From Akkermansiaceae bacterium UBA5689 (GTDB lineage: Bacteria; Verrucomicrobiota; Verrucomicrobiia; Verrucomicrobiales; Akkermansiaceae), in NCBI GenBank assembly GCA_002420305.1, contig DIHT01000039.1, positions 1 through 58,052 on the forward strand: DNA of 58,052 nucleotides. Direction: 5' to 3'. Positions 19,801 to 26,534 of the stretch are shown here, in pieces (position 1 is the first letter of the stretch; each line of letters starts with the position of its first letter). Made by a program: the position numbers and the translations under genes. The notes under the pieces are model-generated. The model saw nothing but the letters and a program-made list of their open reading frames with translations, ran no database searches and was not told the DNA's origin.

Positions 19801-21808
19801 TATCGGGGCCATCTCCATAACGGATGCCGTCGACAGTGAGAACAGCCTCCCCATACTCATTGTTATCAAAGTCTCCGGCAACGTTCAGACGGTATCGAAA
19901 GTTAATAGTGGTAAGAGCAGTTTCCTCGAGCGTGAACTCCCGGCTCCACCCGCCGGAGCTCTCAGGAGAGAAGAAATTAGCAAAGAAATTCTGGCCGCCT
20001 GTCTGAACCCGCAAGGCCCCGCCCTGAAAGCCGCCGGTCGGGTCCACCTCTCCCGATGAGAAGTCTGGATCGGGAGTGCCCTGAAAAGGGTCATCTACAT
20101 ATGTAAATCCACCCGCGACGGCCTGAGACCCGGGCAGGAGTTGAACTTGAAAGCCTACATCGCTGCTCTCGAGAGTGTTTTGGTGGACTTCAACTGCAAT
20201 AGAATTCGTTCCCTCAACCAGAACCCCGCTAAGATTCAGATTGCCCGTTGAGAATCCACTCTCGTCTCCAAGACCCGAGAGGGTGGTGGTTTCAATCGCT
20301 CCGGCCGGCATGCTCGGTGTTCGAAAGACTTCAGTGCCGTTGATGTAGATCACCCCGCCGTCGTCCAGGAGATAATTGGCAAGCCACTCCGTTTCCGTCA
20401 GCTGATCTGCTGAAATCTCAAAGGTATTTCGAAAAAGATAAGTGGTGATCAAGTTCTGGCCATTGGCCGCGGCTCCGATGCCAAACAGGAGGTCTGGCGC
20501 TCCGGGAAACCCATCAATACCTCCGACCTGAATGGGAACATCCTCTGACTCCCAGGGGCCGATGTTGGATGTGGCAACGTCAAATCCTACCGAATTCCAT
20601 GCATTTCCGTTCTGATCAACAGGGTAACCATCGCTATTGCCATTTTCGTTCTCAATACGGTCAAGGTAATCCCAGGCTTCTGTAATCAAGGGGCCTCCGC
20701 CCCCTGCATCTCCGTCGAACCCTGTTTGCACAATGGCTCCCCCACTTGTGGGGATTTCAGTGGCCACCAGTCCGGAAAGCGTAGCTTCCAGATCATCCGT
20801 AAACTGGAGGTTGGTGATTGTGTCAGTGGCACTGTTGTTCGTGATCGAAAACAGCAGGGTGCCAGATTCCCCCGGGGCGATAGGATTATCCAGGAACTCT
20901 TTTTCAAAGGATACGTTGAGAATAGAGGAAGGATCGATGACCTCGAGTTCAGCTACCGCCGATCCTCCGGAAACCTGGTCGCCTCCAATGGCTCCTACGG
21001 CAGTCAGATTACTGGAAACGCTAAGATGAATTCCTGGAGCGACGCCAACCACCTCCAGAGTGAGAGTGCATGTTTCTCCTGCCGGAAGAGGGATGGGATC
21101 CTCGGGGGAGACCTCGATCGCCTGAGTGCCATTGATTGCTGTGATGCTGATACCCGGACAGTTGGTTGAGACCGATGGAGGCGTTGCAATAGCAATGCCT
21201 GGAGGAAAAAAGTCGCTGAAGGATAAGTTGTAAGCGTCTGCCGTGCCCTGATTTTCTATGGTATAGATCAAAGTCGATCTGCCACCAAGTGGGACAAGGT
21301 CCGGAACGAAGCGCTTGCTAAATCCCAGAACCAATTCTGACGAGGTGAATAAGGTGGTGAATGAAGGAGCGCTGGGTCCGACTTCAGAGGTGAAGTCATC
21401 AATCGTGAGATTATGGGGGCCCCTGATATTCTGAGTAACCAATGCTTTAATTTCACATGTTGAGCTGGTTTCGACCACCCCGCCGGAAAACCTGAGCAGG
21501 CTTCCATTATTCTCGGTCGTTAAGGTGCCGCCGCATTCCGAGGAAAGAGCCCTGACAGTGACGCCTGCCGGCATTGGCAGAGTGAAGGCTAGTTGGCTGA
21601 TCGGGCCGGGATTGACCGTGTTGTCTACCGTGATGGTAAGTTCACTACTACTCCCAATACCCACAGTATCGGGAGAGAGTGCCATTTCAACAACTGGAGG
21701 CGAGGCAACACCAGCGAAGGACATGGATGAAGCGAGGAGGAATCCCAAGGACCAGGTAAAAAAACGGGACAGGGTGAGTCTACTGGGGGATTCTGTGTGT
21801 GAGTTCAT
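16838..21808 (-). CDS. giant DUF11-type repeat surface protein
   Basis: 1656 residues, with a signal peptide at about 1-33 (after LTLSRFFTWSLGFLLASSMSFAG). Most of it is Ig-like beta-sandwich repeats of the DUF11/DUF7933 type. Signatures recur, such as SFSDFFPPGIA, LAFSDVLPEGLSM, LSFTNTLPDGLIL, AGGRCTLQVEV and VTNLGPSFASNVSLENSL. One repeat (about 296-772) is split by an insert of about 375 residues (362-736) that contains galactose-binding-like modules (VIYINGTEVF, NSIAVEVHQN, and WFDNFSIEV near its end). The C-terminus (about 1585-1656) has a YTIQYSRDGENW... NRFYRVIRKAP module often seen at the ends of exported verrucomicrobial proteins. Probably a cell-surface adhesin or matrix protein. 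It is the first gene of a pair with the outer-membrane barrel protein. Confidence 0.88.
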   Translation of the reverse strand: MNSHTESPSRLTLSRFFTWSLGFLLASSMSFAGVASPPVVEMALSPDTVGIGSSSELTITVDNTVNPGPISQLAFTLPMPAGVTVRALSSECGGTLTTENNGSLLRFSGGVVETSSTCEIKALVTQNIRGPHNLTIDDFTSEVGPSAPSFTTLFTSSELVLGFSKRFVPDLVPLGGRSTLIYTIENQGTADAYNLSFSDFFPPGIAIATPPSVSTNCPGISITAINGTQAIEVSPEDPIPLPAGETCTLTLEVVGVAPGIHLSVSSNLTAVGAIGGDQVSGGSAVAELEVIDPSSILNVSFEKEFLDNPIAPGESGTLLFSITNNSATDTITNLQFTDDLEATLSGLVATEIPTSGGAIVQTGFDGDAGGGGPLITEAWDYLDRIENENGNSDGYPVDQNGNAWNSVGFDVATSNIGPWESEDVPIQVGGIDGFPGAPDLLFGIGAAANGQNLITTYLFRNTFEISADQLTETEWLANYLLDDGGVIYINGTEVFRTPSMPAGAIETTTLSGLGDESGFSTGNLNLSGVLVEGTNSIAVEVHQNTLESSDVGFQVQLLPGSQAVAGGFTYVDDPFQGTPDPDFSSGEVDPTGGFQGGALRVQTGGQNFFANFFSPESSGGWSREFTLEETALTTINFRYRLNVAGDFDNNEYGEAVLTVDGIRYGDGPDNSLLRFNGSNDNQVASDSGWREASIEIPLNAGTHTLVIGAYANRTTSETEVAQAWFDNFSIEVPEINIEPCGPGSSISGTNLLLIEGGSLAPGQTCSFPVEVTVPIDAAFGPHFNVTSRLSADVNGEPKIGLPATDTLVVEPVAPTISKAFTPNAISAGGQSRVTYTIDNTASAIDARDLAFSDVLPEGLSMAGGDVAPGVALPVETFNCGEGGIFSLSSSTNTFTVSGSAVVPAGAICTISFEVATSNVSAGIYGSTTSELTSSLGVSPGASADLTLVAPPLFTQEFSPDFNAGQVGILTFTIDNSTSPLDATNLSFTNTLPDGLILSNPVNFSSTCVGGTASAGPGGSLLSYSNGTVPAGGRCTLQVEVTSLEGGTFVNTTGELTSSLGSSGPSVDTLIVSPIVNVSLSQSESADPIIAGTGGLTYTVLVTNQGPSTATELTISEDLDILTSGVSIAGITPDQGVYNKGVWTLPSLPAGTTASLTVSLSVDPAANEGVEVITSTATLTGVTQTNIATATSVSDATSIITRSDLQVTNMGLNNPVTAGSGPLNLEYMVTVTNLGPSFASNVSLENSLNLPPGVTLEETEPLAGTNTESTGESVIWSVGDLSVGSTSLVRLRFTVGPSTEAGADVITNVASVVSVEQTDVNPQNNTVSSSTSVRREADITIEVAESRDPVLAGYSESGSPGNLSHVISVSNSGPSDASNLAIRLESISPPGTTIVSFGPGEATLPPVLSIADLARGETITYGILYDVSSIAPAGIDTIVSSAELVSFEGEIINPEDDSDSVATSVISPESMEIGVGSITLDLQTALLKQTITVTNNNPLDIPAFRVLVNGLPGDVTVHNAQGASGGAPFLLYNQPLAAGESIDLVVEYFQITASGGFQPEFQIELVDSAGEAFSIAGIELNRVASLPNEDKLLEFVSTVGEVYTIQYSRDGENWLNVVPDIIAGANVTQWVDNGPPKTSSHPSTTANRFYRVIRKAP

Positions 21809-22101
21809 CGAAGACAGGCGCAGCCTCTGAAAAGGTAAGGCACTTTGTTTTGTATCTGGTTTGCCAACAAGCCTAATTCCTTGCAGTTAGGCGGATTCAA
21901 TTGACCCAAAATCAGGGAATTTGCGGGTAATTACCTTTTTCGGGTAGGACTGTTACCGGGAACACCATGATTTGCAGGCCTAAGGGGAAAAGCATGCAGT
22001 CAAAGCCGGCTTGCCTAATAGGGTGAATTCAGACAAACTCCCGGTCTGCCACCTTCCCCCCCATGACGCACTCCGGTAGAAGTGCGCATTGATCGAAATC
22101 C
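21809..22101. other. 293-bp divergent intergenic region
   Basis: Between the start of the giant surface-protein gene (minus) and the pseudopilin gene (plus). A hairpin CGCACT (22067-22072) with AGTGCG (22081-22086) lies just before the pilin ATG and could affect ribosome access. Otherwise I see no clear element. Confidence 0.45.
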
Positions 22102-22899
22102 ATGAAAACAACGAGCCGATTGACGACTCGCGCTACCCACCTTTCCGGGTTTACGGCGATGGAATTGTTGGTGGCGATCTCGGTTGTGATGGTTCTTGCC
22201 GGGCTCACCATGCAGGTGATGAGAAATGGGCGTGAGAAGGCTCAGCAGGTGAGAGCTACTCAGAAGATCAAGGACTTGGGTGCTGCCTTCGTCGCCTACA
22301 CGGGCGAAAATGGAGGGTTGCTGCCTCGGGAAAACCACTCTGGATCAGGCGATACGTGGCAGGCTGCGTCGGAGGAGGCCGCGAGTGAGGTGTGGTACAA
22401 TGCCCTCATCTTGAATATGGCGCGAAAGTCTGTGGGTGAGATTGGGGAGGCGGGGAAGCCTCAACTCTTTTACGAGGACGGCTATCCGCTTTTTGTTCCT
22501 GGCGCACCCTACCCGAAGAGCGAAAAGAAGCTGGAGAATCCGATGTTTGCAATTGGGATGAATAGTCGTCTGCAGCGCAGGGACAACGACACGGGGGAAA
22601 AGCCTCAGGGGACATTGGCCTCGATTCAGGCTCCAGCGAGTACTGTCATTTTTCTGGAGCGGGGAATGCCGAAAGACGAAAAGGTAATACGGTCACAGGC
22701 CAACTTCTCAGCCTCTCCAAAAGCGGGACCGAAGGCGTTCGCCGGGAGGCATAACCAGAAAGGTCTTCTTCTGTTCGCGGATGGACACGTTGAGGTAAAG
22801 TCTCCGAGGGACATCCTGACCGGAAGTGGGCAGGTGAAAACTCTGGAGGAAGGAAGCAGTGTGGTGTGGACAAGGGATCCAGATGATGATCCCAACTGA
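22102..22899 (+). CDS. type II/IV pseudopilin-like protein with prepilin signal
   Basis: 265 residues. The prepilin peptidase site is G16|F17 in SGFTAMELLVAISVV, with the conserved glutamate at +5 (E21). A hydrophobic helix of about 20 residues follows, then a charged helix (RNGREKAQQVRATQKIKDLGAAF). The C-terminal AGRHNQKGLLLFADGHVE resembles the H-X9-DG motif of the abundant PVC pseudopilin-like family (DUF1559-related). These proteins are plentiful in Verrucomicrobia and Planctomycetes, and mostly lack pilus-assembly genes nearby, as here. It probably sits in the inner membrane or an envelope filament; its partner is unknown. No obvious ribosome site; the start was chosen by the N-terminal signal. 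Confidence 0.88.
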   Translation: MKTTSRLTTRATHLSGFTAMELLVAISVVMVLAGLTMQVMRNGREKAQQVRATQKIKDLGAAFVAYTGENGGLLPRENHSGSGDTWQAASEEAASEVWYNALILNMARKSVGEIGEAGKPQLFYEDGYPLFVPGAPYPKSEKKLENPMFAIGMNSRLQRRDNDTGEKPQGTLASIQAPASTVIFLERGMPKDEKVIRSQANFSASPKAGPKAFAGRHNQKGLLLFADGHVEVKSPRDILTGSGQVKTLEEGSSVVWTRDPDDDPN

Positions 22900-22928
22900 G
22901 GGAGCCTTCTCCTCGTCGCGATGGCCTG

Positions 22929-25661
22929 TTAGCCGGTCGTCCGCAACCCAGCTGCAATGGCGTTGATGGAAAGGAGCATGCGCGGCAGTAGGGCTTCTGC
23001 CTCTGCCTCCCCACCAGACTGGATTTGTTGGCGCCATTCCCTGAGAAGCGAGACCTGTTGCTGATGAAGAACCTTTAGTGGAGCTTCACGGATCTCGAGT
23101 GTTTTTGCCATCCGGGGCCTTCGCTTAAGGATGTCCCCATCGTAGAGTTCAGTCAGGAGTTCACGGGTGCGATTGAATTCGGCGACAATGATTTTCATGA
23201 AGCGGTCTCTCAGGGACTCGTCTTCTACCAGCGAAGAATACTGGGTCATCACCTCCAGGTTTGCGGAAGCCAGATTGGTTTCGACGTTGGTTAAGGTATA
23301 GCCGAGGAAGGAGGACTCGCGAAATTCCTCCTTGAGTCGAAGGAAACGTTCCGGTCGCTGCGTTTTTAGAGACTCAAGGGCTGTGCCAACTCCGAACCAT
23401 CCGGGTAGATAGAAACGGGCCTGTGTCCATGAGAAGACCCATGGGATCGCTCTGAGATCATCGATGGAGTGACCCTTTTTGCCTGTTCTCCGGGTTGGGC
23501 GGGAACCAATGCAGGAGTTCTCCAGCGCATCGATGGGGGTGACCTGTCGATAGAAATCGATAAAACCATCGGAGCGGAGCAGTGTCTGGTAGGCCTCCTG
23601 ACTCGCCTTGGACAGGTCAGGAAGGAAATCTTCCGCCGGATCCCTGCGGCTCTCTGGGCTGCTGTGAATTGCAGTTGTAATAGCGGTGCCGGCGAGAAGG
23701 AGTTCCAGATGATAGGTGGCGTTGGCAAGGTTAGCGTATTTCTGTGCAATTGTTTCGCCTTGCTCGGTCATTCGAAACCCGCCACTCAATGAGCCATGAG
23801 GGAGAGAGGCCATGAACCAGTGCGTTGGTCCAGCGCCACGAGAGATCGTGCCACCGCGTCCGTGAAAGTATCGTAGTTTTATGTTATGCCGGCGCGCTAC
23901 TTCTGAGAGGTTTTTCTGTCCCTGGTTGAGGGCCCAGGCAGCGGCTAGGATGCCACAGTCCTTATTGGAGTCCGAGTAGCCGAGCATGACCTGCTGTTCT
24001 CCCGAGCGCCGTCTCTTCACGATCGGATGGCTGAGAAATTGGTCGAGAATTCCGGGTGCCCGATGGAGATCGTCGATGGTTTCGAATAACGGAACGACTT
24101 CAAGAGGGCAGCTGAGCCCCTCTGCCGCAGGAGTCATCAGTCCAGCTTCCCGGGCCAGAAGAAAGACACCAAGAAGGTCGGATACCTGGCGAGTCATTGA
24201 AACAATCAGGCCTCCAATTCCTGCTGGACCATTTTCTTCAAGGTGCGCTGCGATGACGCGGTAGGAGTCGAGTACGAGAGTTGCCTCCTTGCCTGCATCG
24301 AGGCTGTCGTGCAGAAACGGTCGGGTAGATTGTAGTTCTTCGTTGAGAAACGCTACCCGTTTGTCTTCAGGCCATTCCGCATAGTGTGCGCCATCCTCTA
24401 CCCCTGCAGCTGCGAGTAATTGCGAAATCGCGCGATCATGGAAATCGGAGTTTTGCCTGATTTCAAGGGCGGCAAGGTGGAAGCCGAAAATTTCAAGTTT
24501 GTGCCGGAGCGGGCGGATGTGCTGCTCCTCAATAAGCGCACACCCATTCGCAATGATACTTTCAGAAATTAATTCGAGATCATGGGCAAGGGCCTCGGGA
24601 TTTGAGTAGCCAGGTGCGCCATCGATCTGGGCTTTCAGTTGGGCAGCCATGAGGCACGCCAGATGACGCCATGGCTCCTGGCCGACCTGATGCTGGAGCT
24701 TGTTGACGACGTCCTCGTCATGAAGAGAGAGGCCGAGTTCTAGAATACGGTTCTGTAATTCCTCAGGGACTTCATTGTGATGAATAGAGAGTGTCAGGAT
24801 TGAGGCAAGATTGGTGATCTCCCGGTGAAGCAGTTCGAGTGCGGCATCGCGGAGAAGCTCAAGAGAGCGTTCTGTTACCTCGGGCGTAACGAGAGGATGG
24901 CCGTCGCGATCCCCGCCAATCCAGGTTCCGAAAGAGAGACTCGGGATATTTCCTGCCTCGCGAAGTTTCTCCAGTGGAAATCCCGCATCGCGCCACGCTT
25001 CCGTAAAGTGAAGGTCAAGGCGGTTCAGGGATGCGGGGAATAGATCGCGCAGGTAGTGAATAGCCTCATTGAGTTCATGGTAAATATCAGGGCGAACAAG
25101 ATGGATTTCTCCCGTGCGCCACAAGCTCTCCAGCGCGGTAACCATTCGCTCCCGGATTCGTCGGCGCTCCCGTTCCGTGTATTTTGGATACTCGCTTCGC
25201 ACCAGCTGGTTGTAGAGAGCGCGGAGGCGCTCGCGGATGGAACTTCGCTTGGCCTCAGTCGGGTGGGCGGTCAGGACAGGTTGGACGCTCACATCTCCCA
25301 GGACCTTGATAATATCATCGGGGGAGAGTCCAGCCGCGGTCATATCCTTCAGGGCGTGGGGCCAGAGACCGCGAATGGAATCGGCCCCCAATTCTTTTTC
25401 TCGCTCTCGCCTGATGGCGGAGGCCGCTCGCTCCTCGACCATGTTGAGAAGCTGGAAACCCACCGAATACAACTGCTGTGTGCCCTTGGGTAATTCGCCC
25501 TCGGGGACCTGTCCACTCCATGGAATATAGGGTATAAGCTCATTTTCACCGAGAGACTTCAATGCATCGGAAAGACAGGAAATCAGGTAGGACAGGGTCT
25601 CGTCGATCAGGTCGAAGCCTTGAACTCGCAGTTCATCCCGGGTGGTGTTCGAGGAGGTCAT
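22929..25661 (-). CDS. ppc: phosphoenolpyruvate carboxylase
   Basis: Cytoplasmic enzyme that makes oxaloacetate from PEP and bicarbonate and replenishes the TCA cycle. 910 residues, the usual length for bacterial Ppc. Signature motifs are intact: VLTAHPTEAKR with catalytic H133, FGTWIGGDRDGHP, GYSDSNKDCGI, FHGRGGTISRGAGPTH, and IPWVFSWTQAR. The C-terminus NAIAAGLRTTG matches the conserved end of the family. The stop lies 29 bp from the convergent pilin gene. Upstream is a 139-bp divergent region shared with a DUF1080 gene. Housekeeping gene among mostly exported neighbours. Confidence 0.98.
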   Translation of the reverse strand: MTSSNTTRDELRVQGFDLIDETLSYLISCLSDALKSLGENELIPYIPWSGQVPEGELPKGTQQLYSVGFQLLNMVEERAASAIRREREKELGADSIRGLWPHALKDMTAAGLSPDDIIKVLGDVSVQPVLTAHPTEAKRSSIRERLRALYNQLVRSEYPKYTERERRRIRERMVTALESLWRTGEIHLVRPDIYHELNEAIHYLRDLFPASLNRLDLHFTEAWRDAGFPLEKLREAGNIPSLSFGTWIGGDRDGHPLVTPEVTERSLELLRDAALELLHREITNLASILTLSIHHNEVPEELQNRILELGLSLHDEDVVNKLQHQVGQEPWRHLACLMAAQLKAQIDGAPGYSNPEALAHDLELISESIIANGCALIEEQHIRPLRHKLEIFGFHLAALEIRQNSDFHDRAISQLLAAAGVEDGAHYAEWPEDKRVAFLNEELQSTRPFLHDSLDAGKEATLVLDSYRVIAAHLEENGPAGIGGLIVSMTRQVSDLLGVFLLAREAGLMTPAAEGLSCPLEVVPLFETIDDLHRAPGILDQFLSHPIVKRRRSGEQQVMLGYSDSNKDCGILAAAWALNQGQKNLSEVARRHNIKLRYFHGRGGTISRGAGPTHWFMASLPHGSLSGGFRMTEQGETIAQKYANLANATYHLELLLAGTAITTAIHSSPESRRDPAEDFLPDLSKASQEAYQTLLRSDGFIDFYRQVTPIDALENSCIGSRPTRRTGKKGHSIDDLRAIPWVFSWTQARFYLPGWFGVGTALESLKTQRPERFLRLKEEFRESSFLGYTLTNVETNLASANLEVMTQYSSLVEDESLRDRFMKIIVAEFNRTRELLTELYDGDILKRRPRMAKTLEIREAPLKVLHQQQVSLLREWRQQIQSGGEAEAEALLPRMLLSINAIAAGLRTTG

Positions 25662-25800
25662 GGACAGGGAATTGAAGCTCCCTTCCGCCTGTAAGTGAAG
25701 TGTTCTCTTTCAAAGGAGGCGATTTGGCACCTCATGAGTGGAGTATGAAAATGCTCGCGTCTGGCTACTGCATCTGGAAAATCGCCAGACACATCGAAAA

Positions 25801-26451
25801 ATGAAACACATAGTCGCCCTCACAATTTCTCTCACTCTTCCTTTCAGCTCTCTTTTTGCCGAGCACCACGCATTACCGAAGCCCGATAAGGACGGATGGA
25901 TCACTCTTTTCAATGGAAAGGACCTCAACGGGTGGAGCGGGAGCCCTGACGTATGGCGAGTAAAAGAAGGATATATCTCGGGGCAGATTGATAAGCTTAA
26001 GGGAGGAAATACGTTTCTTATCTATCAGCATCCATTCGCTGATTTCGAATTGGAGGCAGAATGGGTCCTTGTGGACGGAAAGGGGAATAGCGGTATCCAA
26101 GTTCGTTCCAAACAGTCTGAGAGCGGGGCCAATAAATGGGTGGTCAGTGGATATCAGGCGGATATCGGAAACGGTTGGTATGGAAAGCTTTACGAGGAGA
26201 GGGGCCGTGGCGTGCTTGCGGGCACCTATAAGAATAAACCCACGATAAAGAAGGACAACGGCTGGAATAAGTATCTGATCACAGCGAAAGGGTCAAAGTT
26301 GACGCAGGAGCTTAATGGGGTTGTTACCATCGAGTTTGATGACAAGGATCCGAAGAAGAGCGCTTCTAGCGGAGTCATTGGATTGCAATACCACTCCCCC
26401 GGGGGCTTCGAGGTTCGGTTCCGTAAAATCAGAATCAGGCCCTCCAAATAA
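25801..26451 (+). CDS. short exported DUF1080 (3-keto-disaccharide hydrolase family) protein
   Basis: 216 residues from ATG 25801. That start gives MKHIVALTISLTLPFSSLFA, a clean signal peptide; the open frame reaches back to a GTG at 25738, which would bury it. A single DUF1080 domain (about 27-213) begins with the family opening GWITLFNGKDLNGWSG, then GNSGIQVRSKQ, VSGYQADIGNGWYGKLYEERGRGVL and ends VRFRKIRIRP. DUF1080 is a concanavalin-like fold; some members cleave 3-keto-glycosides, others are uncharacterised. It lacks the extra N-terminal domain of the two longer copies in the window. Convergent with the following lectin-like gene. Activity is inferred from the family. Confidence 0.92.
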   Translation: MKHIVALTISLTLPFSSLFAEHHALPKPDKDGWITLFNGKDLNGWSGSPDVWRVKEGYISGQIDKLKGGNTFLIYQHPFADFELEAEWVLVDGKGNSGIQVRSKQSESGANKWVVSGYQADIGNGWYGKLYEERGRGVLAGTYKNKPTIKKDNGWNKYLITAKGSKLTQELNGVVTIEFDDKDPKKSASSGVIGLQYHSPGGFEVRFRKIRIRPSK

Positions 26452-26534
26452 TCTGGCGTTGCCAGTCGCTATTGACCTTCTTCGGGGCTACAGGCCAAGG
26501 AGGTCGTCGATATCCGATCGATAGACGAATGATT

